Part shown: one piece after another, positions 22,161 through 33,575 of the stretch | How positions within the stretch are numbered: position 1 is the stretch's first letter | Layout: each line of letters opens with the position of its first letter | Origin: Athripsodes cinereus | Lineage: Eukaryota > Arthropoda > Insecta > Trichoptera > Leptoceridae | DNA length: 64,000 bases | Direction: 5' to 3' | Assembly: GCA_947579605.1 (NCBI GenBank) | Contig: OX388314.1 | Location: 19,775,982 to 19,839,981, forward strand | Notes under the pieces: model-generated | Database searches by the model: none | Seen by the model: only the letters and a program-made list of their open reading frames with translations | What the model was told of the DNA's origin: nothing | Program-made: the position numbers and the translations under genes

Positions 22161-23576
22161 ATAAAAACAAGCAAAACATAGCTATACTCCAGTTCAAGTC
22201 AAAAAATAAAAATTTAATGAAAATTTAAATACAAATACAATAAATTCATTACGAAACACATTCATAAACCACATACCCAAATAGTTTTATCAGAAATTTG
22301 CTGACTGTTACCTACCCGAGCAAAGTCGGGTTAAAAGTTAATACAAAATATTCACGATCGATATTTTATACAATAATAATACTTTATATTTCCTTAACAA
22401 TTTCGCACAATCCGCTAATTTGGAAATTAACGTTTTAACAGTTTGATTATTTTAATACGAACCGTCAATCTTAGTACGTAGTGGTGTATGTACACTTTAG
22501 TCAGTATTATGATCGTGACGCCGCAAGCGCCATTACCGTACTTCGTGATAATTTGCTACCTTAGTGCAATATCGAAAAATCTGAAAATTGATTGTTTTGA
22601 TAATATTCTATGTCCAGCCTCAATGCGTCCACTCCAATAGATGGCGACAGACCTTGTCATCTCCTAGAATTGGATCTCCAAAACATACCTATGTATATTC
22701 TAAATCGAGTTTTACTAGTTAACATTAAATCAACTCCATTGCCCTGTAAAGGTTTTTCCAAGAGCACAAGGAAGAAATCAATCAAAAGTTTCAGGGTGAC
22801 AATCATGCTGACATACCTAGTAATGTCACAATTTCATAAGAAAACGTCTAAGCTTCTTAAATGAAGGTATATTAAATTTATTGATTGACATAATTAATTA
22901 ATTAATTAAGTGTAATAAAAGTTAAATTTTCTGTTTATGGCATCTGAAATTAATTAAAAAAAAAGAAAAATAGATTTAAAATAAGATTTTCCATGCCACA
23001 ACGCCACTATACTAGAATAAGTATCTCCACAGCCAGGCGAACTGAATAGTGAATATAACATAAAATGTTTCAATTTTGAGCTTGCAGAGCATTGCACTAA
23101 GGCAGCGATAGACGCAGGCTCAGGATAAATAATACTGCTACAACTCTCATTACTGAGGAATTCGTTTAATTTGCACTTAATTCCTTACCATAGATAAGTA
23201 TAATGATTCTGAGTTTAGGTATAATGTATTATTTCTCTATGCTTTGTATCTCAGTTCATTACTCTCCTTGTTACATAGAAATTGTAGGAACAACAATTAT
23301 TATATTTTACAATTACTAGAAAGATAAGAATAATTATCTTTCAAAGAACAATCTCATTAAACTATATATCTGTAATTTTGTACATACTATGACAGCGTAT
23401 CTCACAAGCAGTATAACCAGTGAAATCTAGGTTGAATTTGACCATTTAGATTTTCCTCTCGTGCCATATTAAATAACACATCAGAATGGGTAGCATGCTT
23501 ACTTCATCGTTAATTTAAAAATGTCATATGTATTAGGAGAACGTAATGTTTGAATGCTTTCTTTTCACAAGGAGAT
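22161..23576. other. mostly AT-rich non-coding stretch
   Basis: An 84-codon + frame (22,610-22,864) has somewhat balanced composition but no domain I recognise and no splice context. A small GC-rich patch (GTGACGCCGCAAGCGCC) lies near 22,520. A palindrome CCCGA-GCAAAG-TCGGG lies near 22,315. Confidence 0.4.
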
Positions 23577-23815
23577 AACATAACATACATAGACAATTCA
23601 CACCGATCGAGCTAGTCCCAAAGTAAGATTAATCTTGTATTATCGTATTAACACAACGATACACACATATGCAATACACTAAACACATATACATGTAACA
23701 CCCAGACCCAGGACAATTTGAAAAAGGTCATTCTTCACTTTGCCTGGACACTTGAAAACTTAAAGAAAGGAATAGATGATCTATTCTAACCCGTGCTTTC
23801 ACGACTGAGCCATAA
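23577..23815 (-). repeat. tRNA-derived SINE, diverged copy
   Basis: The body is shared with 2,458-2,705 (CACCCAGACCCAGGACAATT, AAAAAGGTCATTCTTCAC, GAGCTAGTCCCAAAG). The head on the minus strand, GGCTCAGTCGTGAAAGCACG then GGTTAGAA, keeps an A-box-like region but has lost the B-box. Confidence 0.7.
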
Positions 23816-24689
23816 TGCATTTCGTATTTACATAGGTATAAATAAATTCTTTTACCGTATGTTATGTTGTGTAACGATATTTTCAAAATTTCAAGTAAGC
23901 TCAAGGCTTTGTACCTACACATATATTTCTCTAATCCCTGCTTGGTCAGTGAGCTTTGTGCCAAGGTTCTTTCTGTAGATATATCTCCAGGGTTTCTGTT
24001 CTATCTAAACCGGTTTGTTTTGGGGTGACTCTAGCTTTTCCACTACTACTTTGAAACTTTTTCTTTAGATATACCTGCAAGTTAATAGTTAAAACTTTTT
24101 CTTGAATTTCATAGGAAAACATCCAAAATTGAGTGGATGATGATAGACATTGTTTGGATATTTTTTTGATAGTGAAAAACACAAGAAAATAATTTATTGA
24201 AATTTTATATATCTACAACAGAAAAATGGAATTATCTACAACTATTCTAATCCAAATCAAATACATAGTATATATATTGCTAAATTTCAATCAAAATCTA
24301 TTCCTAAGATTAAATCGCTGCTGAATAATTTTTTTCATAATATTATTATCGATTGTGATTGCTTCGCAAAGCTAAACCAATAATATGAAAATATATTGTA
24401 AACCTACCTATTCAGTAATAATATTGTCAAAGTTCACATTGTTATTCCTTAGACAAATAATAATATGATATCAAATATTAAACATAACCCACATATAAGT
24501 ATCTACTTATAATAAGTACCTACCTACCTAATATCATAAAGATGATATGTTGAATCTATCCACGTGATATCTCTATAGATATATTATTATTATTATATAA
24601 TAGGTATATATTATTATATTTATTTGATGATGATTGTTTAGCAATACATTATGAGCTTCTGAAACTTTTTTTTAATATGAAATATTATT
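23816..24689. other. AT-rich non-coding stretch
   Basis: Contains GTACCTACCTACC-type palindromic microrepeats near 24,515 and ATT runs near 24,585. No gene is supported. Confidence 0.5.
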
Positions 24690-24810
24690 TATTTTTATTT
24701 ATTTATTTATTTTATTGTTCACTGTACATTGGTTACAATATAACAAAATAAAACAGTGTCATATAAATATCAGTTATACAATTCAATGTACAGAGGGCGA
24801 GTTTATCGCT
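24690..24810 (-). repeat. LINE 3' end, 'CTCGCCC' family
   Basis: On the minus strand GCGATAAACTCGCCCTCTGT then ACATTGAATTGTATA, ending in (AATA)n. The same junction is seen in + copies at 27,925-28,046 and 30,690-30,835. The coding part is absent. Confidence 0.6.
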
Positions 24811-24845
24811 AAAATGCGATGTCTTCCAACTAACCCCAACTATTA

Positions 24846-25180
24846 CAAAACTAATCAGATATCTCGATTGGAGAACCATGTTTACGCAATGTAGTAGCAT
24901 TGTGCAAAATCCAATCGGAAGAAGTGAGAAAGGCATCCCACCCAACGCTTACGAATTAGCTCTAGGCTGGCTTAAGTGATCACTTTCGGTGTCCATGGAT
25001 GACGTTCACCAACTCCACCATTTCCACTGTCACGATGTAAGATCCACCAATCGAGAAACACTTTTTGCACAATGTTACATTGTGCAAACATGGTTCTCCA
25101 ATCGAGATATCTGATTGGTTTTGTCATTTGCATGTTGTGCCCAAATCCGGTAAAAGAATAAAATAAATAGTAAATATTCT
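24846..25180. repeat. long-TIR MITE, best-preserved arms
   Basis: The left arm (24,849-24,905: AATCAGATATCTCGATTGG, AGAACCATGTTTACGC) is a near-perfect inverted match of the right arm (25,064-25,122). Beyond it the right arm continues with TTTGCATGTTGTGCCC and ends TAAATATTC|TAA, matching inverted the left ends at 12,246 and 32,210. The core contains GATCACTTTCGGTGTCCATG. There is no ORF, so a non-autonomous DNA transposon is inferred. Its outer left arm is missing. It abuts the 'CTCGCCC' LINE tail. Confidence 0.85.
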
Positions 25181-25330
25181 AAATTTGAAATTTATTACGT
25201 TTGATTTTTCACCTCAACGTAAATAGTATAGTTTATAATATTTAGAAAAATATAATAAGTTTAGTAACTAATGTATGATTGATCGAACTATAATAATATA
25301 TTAATCAATCGTCTTTTCTTTTCATTTCAG

Positions 25331-25357
25331 ATATTGGCTCCAAAAACGGATCACTAG
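25331..25357 (+). CDS. candidate 27-nt micro-exon B
   Basis: This short segment lies between an excellent acceptor (TCTTTTCTTTTCATTTCAG) and an excellent donor (CTAG|GTAAGCAA). Read in the phase left by micro-exon A it encodes (N)IGSKNGSL with one base left over. Twenty-seven nucleotides is a length typical of alternatively used in-frame micro-exons. It may be spliced between 16,927-16,971 and 44,192-44,250, or into the block at 25,875. The gene is not recognised. Confidence 0.35.
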   Translation: MLAPKTDH

Positions 25358-25598
25358 GTAAGCAATAATAACACTTTTTTTTAAGTTTTATCTGACCACA
25401 AATTTCTAAGGGATTTCTGTAAATAGTTCAACAATACAACTTACTCCCATTTGAAAAATCTAATATTTTTAGTATGTGCGTTAAATTGACTTACTGTGTA
25501 CTATGTAATTAATTTATCTATTACAAAATAAAGTCATATTTAGATATTCAAAATAAAAATGATTATGTGGTATGATAACCTTCGATAACAAAGGTATT

Positions 25599-25690
25599 AC
25601 TAATGAAAAACCACAAGTGAGATAGCCAGCGGACCAACTGCATATAATAAATATGCAGATTATCTTCTCCGTGTCAATTTAAAGGAAGTT
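25599..25690 (-). repeat. R1 dispersed repeat, 3' half
   Basis: CACAAGTGAGATAGCCAGCG, GACCAACTGCATATAATAAA and TATCTTCTCCGTGTCAAT are antisense R1 blocks. Confidence 0.75.
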
Positions 25691-25844
25691 TTATAAAATA
25701 TGTAAATCTAGGAATAAAAACAAAGTGAGAATTTCATATAATCGTTCAATACTGGATATATTTAATTGTAGACATATTATGTAGAAATACAATGAATTAT
25801 AAAAATAATATTCATAATTTCTTTTAAATTACAATACAAAGTAG

Positions 25845-26048
25845 ATATTCCTATCGTCTTCTAAATCTCGAGTAGGAGTCGCACAATTTGAGAATCTCCT
25901 GACAAATTCATACGAATCCCTTGATCCGCTTGAAGTTATGATTCTCTCTTTAGATTTTGATTCCCCGACGGGTTTTCTTGAAAATAATCTGGAGACTCAA
26001 TCGGATATCGCTACACGAAGTCACTCGACTCGAGATATTATTGAATGA
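25845..26048. other. coding-like block of raised GC, strand uncertain
   Basis: This block stands out from the surrounding AT-rich DNA. On + it is open for 67 codons (containing GVAQFENLLTNSYESLDPLE and ENNLETQSDIATRSHSTRD) to a TGA at 26,046, followed at once by AATAAA. An acceptor-like CTAAATCTCGAGTAG ends at 25,874 and would give a phase that fits micro-exon B. On - it is also open for 56 codons (25,829-25,996; containing RLFSRKPVGESKSKER and SYEFVRRFSNCATPTRD), and that reading is equally protein-like. It may be a terminal exon or an old transposon piece. Confidence 0.3.
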
Positions 26049-27924
26049 TAATAAAATATTATTTCCATAGTGATATACATAATATGTATGTATTATTATT
26101 AGTCACTCACATAAGTCCTGCCTTTATTCCAAAACCTCTGAATAAAATACGAGTATATTTAGATAAATCATTGATCTATTCAAAATGACGATTTTTACAA
26201 CTCGTATGTGGATAATAAGCTAAATTACATGGACGATGAAATATATCTTGTTATATATTGTGTACCTACATAATATAATATATCGATTCTTTTATTAGGT
26301 TAAAACCAGTGATATATTATAACATATCACTGGTCAAAACTGATTACTGTATAGGATAGGAACAATTCTGTAAAAACAGTTTAGAATTACAGTTTACTTT
26401 AACTTACTTCAAAATTTTGAGTACAAGTTTTGTTTTTGCTCAGCTGGAAATGTGCTCATTTGCAAATAACACTGATTGAATTGACTTAAGACCATCGACT
26501 TCTTTGTTTATACCATTTTAGATTCACATGCCTCATCTGACTGAGGAGTTCAGTCAGTTCTCTCTATACCTGCATCTAAAGTAATGTCACATAAATTAGT
26601 GTATAAATAGCTCATTGGTATAAAAGAAATCTTGGTATCTATTGTATACGTAAAACGACTACGTAAATAAAGTATTTTTTACTAAAATTAGTTTACCAGA
26701 GAACATCCAATAACAATTTCATACATATAGGTATATAAAATAAAGTTTGATTTTTATTATATTCTACAACTCTAGGGGGTGTTTGTAAAATATACCTGAC
26801 TCAATGCACAAACATATTATTCAATATTGTTTTGTACGACATATTGAAAGTGCGCGGTAATCTATTTTAAAATTGTATGCAATTTGGACAGGTATCCTGT
26901 TGGCCACAATGCAATAAATTTCACATTTTTTTCACAAATGCACAAAATAATAATTACATCTACCTACTCCTACAATCCATTGTTTCTTTGTAAAGACACG
27001 TGAAAAAGAAATAATTTAAAAAGTACGACTAGAAATAGAATAAAAGAAAAATACAATCAACTTGGCATTATATTAGAATAGAAACTAAACAATAGCATGT
27101 AAGTACTTGAAAAAAATCATTTTAATACATTTATTATTATATACGTGATGCATAATTTATTATAAAAAGAAATATTTTTGTCGTATGAATAAGTAGATTT
27201 AAACACATGAAATAAAATTCACCTTTTTATGTACAGGTACAATTTATACACACGTCGTATGTGATTTTTATTGTTTCCTCTGCTCGCATTTAATCCCTTT
27301 TGTGGTAGCCGACAGGGTGACCAAAAATTATGTAGCTTGTTTTGTTCATTCATTGTTGTTACTTTGTAGTTTTCTTTAAAGCGGGGTTCTTTAGTTTCAA
27401 AAGTAATTATTTCAGCTATTGTATGTAATTTTCTTCAGCATTAGCTCGACATTATTGTATTCGAATGCTTTTGTTTGCTATTAACCAATAGGGAGCCCCG
27501 TAACGAATTTAAAAATAGAAGTCGGTCAAAATGATAATATCTTGTTATTAGAATAGAATAATGTAACCCTTTCAGGTATGAAATGGATTCGTTTATGTAA
27601 AATTATAACACAAATTTTGTCATAGAATTATAATATTACTTCGTATATTATATTACTTTAGTACATATAAATCTATGTTTAAAGTAGTGTTTACATAAAA
27701 TGTGTAAATTTTATTCAGCTAAAAATAACCTAACTACTCATGTGTTTCGAGTGTCGTTATAAAACATTCATTAGATAAGAATATGAAATCTTGTTTTTTT
27801 TTTCTGCATTTCAAGGAAAAACTTGTAGCTTATATCAGTGAATTGACATTTTAATCACAATTAGATGTGTTAACAAAGATGCAAAGGTAATATATTTGTA
27901 TATTTCGGTTAGTTGAAATCTATC
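26049..27924. other. AT-rich non-coding stretch
   Basis: One perfect hairpin is seen at 26,305-26,334 (ACCAGTGATAT, 8-nt loop, ATATCACTGGT). Otherwise no gene or repeat is recognised. Confidence 0.5.
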
Positions 27925-28046
27925 GCGCCTTTGTGATAAGCTCGCCCTCTGTATATTGAATGTATTTAATTTTAATGCATTTCTTTATGAAATTGTATGT
28001 AAGTATTGTGATCAATGTACAATAAAGAATGAATAAATAAATAACG
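27925..28046 (+). repeat. LINE 3' end, 'CTCGCCC' family
   Basis: TGATAAGCTCGCCCTCTGTA then TATTGAATGTATTT, GATCAATGTACAATAAAG and AATAAATAAATAA. Same family as 24,690-24,810. Confidence 0.6.
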
Positions 28047-28330
28047 TCATATCATTCACGATTGTTTTTTACTCAATAAATAAATAGAACAATATTATAC
28101 ACGTACAATTCAGAAAAATAAATTAACTCAGAAATATAAAACTTTTTCAAGCAAATATCATGCATCATAGAAACACTCATCGTTGAAATTTAAAAATACA
28201 CATAACACCATGGATATTGCTTGAAACTATAATATATCACATAATTCTTTCCGTAGGTTATCTGGCAAAGAATTACTCTCTCGCTCTTTTCAGTAAGTTT
28301 AAGTGAAAAAATAAAGATTTTTATTTTTTT

Positions 28331-28465
28331 CAGCGTTGAGGTTTGCCACCTTTTCTGAATGTCTTAATTTTTTGCTAGCACGGAGAGACATCTTAGATGT
28401 TTATTGCATGCACCTGGTCTGCTGGCTACCCCACTTGTGGGATATATCATGATGGCTGTATAGCA
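28331..28465 (+). repeat. R1 dispersed repeat, 3' two-thirds
   Basis: CAGCGTTGAGGTTTGCCACC, GCACGGAGAGACATCTTAG, GGTCTGCTGGCTACCCCACT and TGTGGGATATATCATGATGG are R1 blocks in order. Confidence 0.85.
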
Positions 28466-28484
28466 GGGTAAAAAACGGAGCGTT

Positions 28485-28560
28485 CTTTTTTTATTACAAA
28501 TTATAAAACCAGACACGTCTTTCGACTTATTAGGGCATTATCAGTCTCAATTGATAAATA
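28485..28560 (-). repeat. hairpin-type TE terminus (Penelope-like?)
   Basis: On the minus strand GACTGATAATGCCCTAATAA then GTCGAAAGACGTGTCTGG, followed by an A-rich end. The CTGAtaATG..GTCGAAA pattern is similar to the CTGATGA hairpin at 19,715, but the stem is eroded. Confidence 0.4.
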
Positions 28561-30106
28561 ATATTATCATAATTGTGTGTTTGATTACTTTGTCTATTTT
28601 ATTATATATTTTGTTCAAAGACCATCCATTAGTTACAAGCGATCAGAATTACAAAATAAATCTACTTAGTTAGGTATACCTATTCAGTACAATTATTTAT
28701 GATGGCACAAAAAATGTCATTAGTGCATTCTTTCTTACATTATGTATAATCTAGAATTCTATTCTATTTTTGAAAACATCAAGATTATTCAAAAAATTCA
28801 AAAAGACGAACGAAGTCCTATTATTTCAAAGAACAACTCGCACACCCGTCAAAATGAATCAATGAATGAATGAAACTATAAATATAATATAATATATTAT
28901 GTAGGTATATTATTTCAATAAAATTGATACAAAGAATCTCATTTACGAGCATGTTTGCCTGTTATTTTTTCTATAATATGTGTTGCTATGTCATGTTTTT
29001 TTTCTATTATTAATAATAAAATAAAATAATATAAATTTATATGTATTATATTATTATTATTATTCATATACGTATGATAATATGTGTAGCGATCGTGTGC
29101 AACCAGCCTACCCAGAATCTTTGACTACCTGAGATATTTCTATTGTCTTTGACAATGATTTTTTTTATACCTGTGCAAAAGCAGATGTATTGTTGTTTCA
29201 CATATTATTTTTATTCCTGCGACTAACTTCAAGCTAAATGTTATCTGGAAGTATAGGGTGATTGCAAGATTGATTTCAATCAAATTAATCTCAACAATAT
29301 TTTACTTATTTAGACGCCCATTTTTAATGTATTTTAATAGCCATATGAATAAAAATTAGCACGTTTATAAAAAAAAATTGAAATTAAAAAGATAATTTTG
29401 TACCTAACTTATTTTGGCCCCTTTTGTAACCAATTATGTAAACCTGGTTTTAAATGAAAATATTGTGCAAAAATAATATCGTTTAGTCCTTTTTATGCCT
29501 TTTTAACTGTATTGTATTGTATGTGAGTACCTACATGTTTAAAGGATTTCTCGCTAAACATGAAATACCTACCAACATTTGAGTTAAATTTGCTAAAAGA
29601 ATGTGAATTATTATAAAACAAATTATATAGAGTTCAAATTTCCTAATTCAAATTAAACCTTTCCAAGTGATTTTCCGGCCCACCTCACACATCCAGCATT
29701 TTATTGGAATGAGATAAGCTATGAAATTTTATGGTGGCATGTATTTTATTTATCAATTAACCAAATTTTATGTATCGCCACTGCCACCTATAATAATCCA
29801 TGCATCACATTTATACAATTTTCAATTATTTTGCAATCATCCTATATTCAAAAACAAAATATCTATTAGGCATCTTCAATGTTCTGTCACAGTTATCAAT
29901 CACAATCGACACAATAATGTTCCTGCTACTATATATACATACGCACATATCTACATACATAGTGTAATATTAATATTATGTATAATACCATTATCTCACA
30001 CCTGGTCTACTCTGCTAGTAATGTATAACACAGTAAGTAACAATGTATCAAATCACACAATGCATCAATCTCAAACTGAGATTGTTTTGAGTTATTCAAT
30101 TACTCC
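28561..30106. other. AT-rich non-coding stretch
   Basis: The 136-codon + frame at 29,721-30,131 runs into an R1 fragment at its end. It has no domain and its composition follows AT-rich background, so I do not accept it as a gene. Confidence 0.5.
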
Positions 30107-30190
30107 CCGCGAAATATATGGAATCGAATAGGTCTCCCAATTTTTTCGGTAAGTTTACGAGAGTCCTGTAAAAGACACCGTCCATGCCGA
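30107..30190 (+). repeat. R1 dispersed repeat, 5' third only
   Basis: GAATAGGTCTCCCAATTTTT, GTAAGTTTACGAGAGTCCTG and TAAAAGACACCG match the 5' part of full copies (36,587, 52,005, 56,791). Confidence 0.65.
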
Positions 30191-30689
30191 TAATACATTA
30201 GCCATTTTCAATAAAGCATTGAAGCTGGCCGGAGAAAATGAGTTGTATTTAATTACATAGTTGCAATAAGTTCGCTGGCCACGTAAGGGAAATTACGTAC
30301 CTAATGGTAAAGTAAAAAAAGAAATAATCTATTTATTTAACATTTACAATTATATAAGCTGATTACTAGCAAAAATGTCTTTTTTCACGTATGATTTTGC
30401 GACTTAATACATTATTGTACCATACACATTACACAGTAACAGTCACATACCAAACCAAACCAATACACATTATTTTCACAATATTTTAAATGCACTCTTC
30501 ATAAACAATAGAGTACACATACACGTCACTAATTCATATATGTGTGTACTTACATACTTGTAAAGATCATCATAATATTAATAAATATGTAGGTACCTAC
30601 CTACCTACTTATATCATGCACATGCACACACAGTGACATGTGGAGAATCAGAGTTCAAAATAAGCATAGAGCAAAAATTTGATATTACA

Positions 30690-30835
30690 TTGTTAGGTAA
30701 TCTGCGATAAACTCGCCCATTGCACAAAATTATGTATTCAGTAGTAATGTTGTCTTGTTTTTTTATTCTATTGCATACTATTTTTGTACAATAAGATTTT
30801 ATTATTATTAATAATTTGTACATTTCCCTTACGTC
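30690..30835 (+). repeat. LINE 3' end, 'CTCGCCC' family, diverged
   Basis: CTGCGATAAACTCGCCCATT at the start, and TGTACAATAAGATTTTATTA near the end. Third copy of the family in the window. Confidence 0.5.
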
Positions 30836-32193
30836 ACCTACCCCAGTTAGATCTTAGTATCATTAGGAAAAGATATATTATAATTACATACATTTTTCAT
30901 TCGGAACGATTTCATGAAATATTATTATTTTTCTCTTTCTATTGACTTTTTAAAAGGCATTTGCATTTATCACTTTGGGTAATCATCCAGGATGAATCAT
31001 CGAAAGACCAGCCAACATTATTTTAGATAAAATGACTATAAACAAGATTTTCCTTTTATTTGTCAGTATTTTTTTAAGAATTAGTACCTATTGAATGCTG
31101 AAATCATAAACTAAACGGACGAGTTGTTTTATGCATACGAAAATTTTACTAATTTATTTTGAATAACTGTTATTTTTTTTTACAAAAATACGTCAAAATA
31201 CATACAACATGACCGTGAGTGTTGACATGGCAGTAAAAGCATAGGATGAAAATTAAACAGACGCGTTCATTTTCGATTAACAGCTTTGGTCCTTTCACTT
31301 TGGATGACTGTCCATAGTGAAATATCCATCATTTAGATTTTTCGCTCTCAATATTTATCCAAACGACATAAATGTAAACTTATGCATTCTCTATCTTTGT
31401 TACCATTTAGACAACCATCTTCATTGCACTCTTGAAGCCCTAATACCTACTTCCAATGTTTTTCATATCGTTATCGTAATAATGGTAATTTACGTTACAA
31501 TAATTTACGTTATAACCATCTAAACATAGAGATTGGAAAACTAAAAAAAATACTTCACATCTCGGTTCCGCAGATCTTTATAAAACAATTATTGTCATTT
31601 AATTAAAATTATTTTCCTCACTAACTTTTCTAATTGTGCATGATGACATAGGACATTTTTCATATGTACTCTTCCCAATAAAATGAGTGGTTATACGCAA
31701 CACAAATGCACTCATCAAAAATGATCACTGTATGCATGTACGTATTTGTACACAAGAATGCGTTTACACCGTTTTGATATAATACCATGAGCATGCATGT
31801 ATTAGTGATTGCATGTTATTGATTGTGTGTATCGGTAGATGTATTTGCTAAAATCATAAATGACAACCGATTACTTATTGTATCTAATGATGATGGGGGA
31901 CAAAATGGAAGAATGTGTTTCTGTAATGTCGCTACACTAATCAATAATATTCATAGAAATATCACATCACAATTAATGTCCTTTGATTTCCACCGCATAT
32001 GTAGTTGTAATTTGAAATAAATTACTAAATGTTGCATGTAATGAATATATAGGTCATCCTTCTTTACCATAAAATATAGATACCTATTTGAAATGGGTTG
32101 CTTACTAATACAGTATATAGAATAAGACACAAGCCTTTTCAAGTATGTTTCCAAGGGCTGCACAGATAATATCATTCAAACTATTCAATAAAA
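30836..32193. other. AT-rich non-coding stretch
   Basis: Several frames of 65-74 codons cross this interval, with none showing a domain or splice context. No repeat is recognised. Confidence 0.45.
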
Positions 32194-32205
32194 AAAGCAA
32201 GTAAT

Positions 32206-32563
32206 GTTTAGAATATTTACTACTTTTTTACTGTTTAACCGGATTTGTGTGCAGATGACATAACCAATCAGATATCTCAATTGGAGAACCATGTTTACAC
32301 AATGTAACATTATGCAAATTAATGTAATTGGAAGAAGTGAGAAAGGAGTCCCAACGCTTATGAATTGGCTCTAGGCTGGCTTAAGTGATCACTTTCGGTG
32401 TCCATGGACAACGTTCACCAATTCCATCATTCTCACTGTCATGATATAATGTAAGCCAGCCTAGAGGCAATTCGTAAGCGTTGAGACTACATTTGAAAGA
32501 TTACATTTTTCACAATTTTACATTGTGTAAACATGCATCTCCAATTGAGATATCTGATTGGTT
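32206..32563. repeat. long-TIR foldback MITE with an extra internal inverted repeat
   Basis: The outer arms (32,261-32,320 and 32,511-32,563) share CCAATCAGATATCTCAATTGG and AACCATGTTTACACAATG in inverted orientation. A second pair lies inside: CAACGCTTATGAATTGGCTC (32,352 on) against GGCAATTCGTAAGCGTTG (ending 32,483), each arm about 32 bp. The left flank 32,194-32,210 (AAAGCAAGTAATGTTTA) is repeated with one mismatch right after the element (from 32,564). No ORF. Confidence 0.85.
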
Positions 32564-32580
32564 AAAGCAAGTAATATTTA

Positions 32581-33504
32581 TTATCTAAAAAGACATCATA
32601 ATAGAATGCTCATAATATATTATTTAAGCATAAAAATGAATACCTTTATTATCCTGTAGGATTCAACTCTAATCATTGCACAACCGTATTGTACAGGTAT
32701 TTAATCAAAGTATATACTTATAAATAAATATTATGTTTCAGTTTTCTATGGTATATTATAGTGAAACTCTGTATAAGGTAGTTTGTATAATATTTGACCC
32801 CTTACCAATAAATAATACTGACCATGGGAACAAACATTGGGCGCGAAAAGGTGGATACAGTTATTATTATTTTCATTTACCCCCAACCCAACCATAGATA
32901 TTTGTTTAGGTCTGACCACCCTGTAGAATTATTATTATTATTTATTTGTTTACTTTATAATAATACTGTATACACAGTTTTAGTTTTTTTTTTTTATAAA
33001 TATTATAAATATATTTCAACTAAGGGTAGTTTTTAGCGATACACATTGAAATTCTATTTGCCTATATTATTGATTGATAAAATGAATATTATACCTGAGA
33101 TATTCTTATGTTGTTTGTTTTTCATTCAAGTTATGTAGGTGTATATTACGATATCAATTAAAAGAAATATTGAGGATGTGGTTCGAGTATTTACGCATGT
33201 GAATGAAATTTTCAAGTATCAAATCATGGAACGGAAAGAAATAACAATAAATTATTGATATCCAAACCAAAAATCTGTGGTAACAAGTAAAGGAGCTTGA
33301 GTCAATGCAATGACATTTTATTTTTAGAAGTATATTTTTTTAAGTAATATACATAGGCAACCCTTGACACCATTACTTTGTGAGATATGACTATAATATA
33401 CATTTGTGTGGTGGGATTATTCAATACCGCAAAAAAGACTTGTGGCCCTTTGCCTTATTACCACAGAAATAGTCTGTCTATTTATACCACTAAGGCATTT
33501 ATTT
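32581..33504. other. AT-rich non-coding stretch
   Basis: Contains a T-run near 32,985 and short spurious frames. Nothing is supported. Confidence 0.45.
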
Positions 33505-33575
33505 CGCTTAGGTGGAATAGCCAGCAGATTCACTATATGTAATGAATATACAGATCTTCCTCTTCACTTAATAAA
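33505..33575 (-). repeat. R1 dispersed repeat, degenerate fragment
   Basis: GGTGGAATAGCCAGCAGATT then CACTATATGTAATGAATATA and CAGATCTTCCTC follow the R1 antisense order. Confidence 0.5.

Noticed and set aside
22610..22864. 84-codon + ORF with fairly balanced composition
   Set aside because: No domain recognised, no splice signals and no repeat family link. Not enough for a gene call.
28315..28335. Strong acceptor-like TTTTTATTTTTTTCAG
   Set aside because: The CAG is the start of the R1 block CAGCG(A/T)TGAGG, so it is a repeat, not an exon boundary.
29721..30131. 136-codon + strand ORF
   Set aside because: No domain, signal or codon pattern. It ends inside an R1 fragment and its composition follows AT-rich background.
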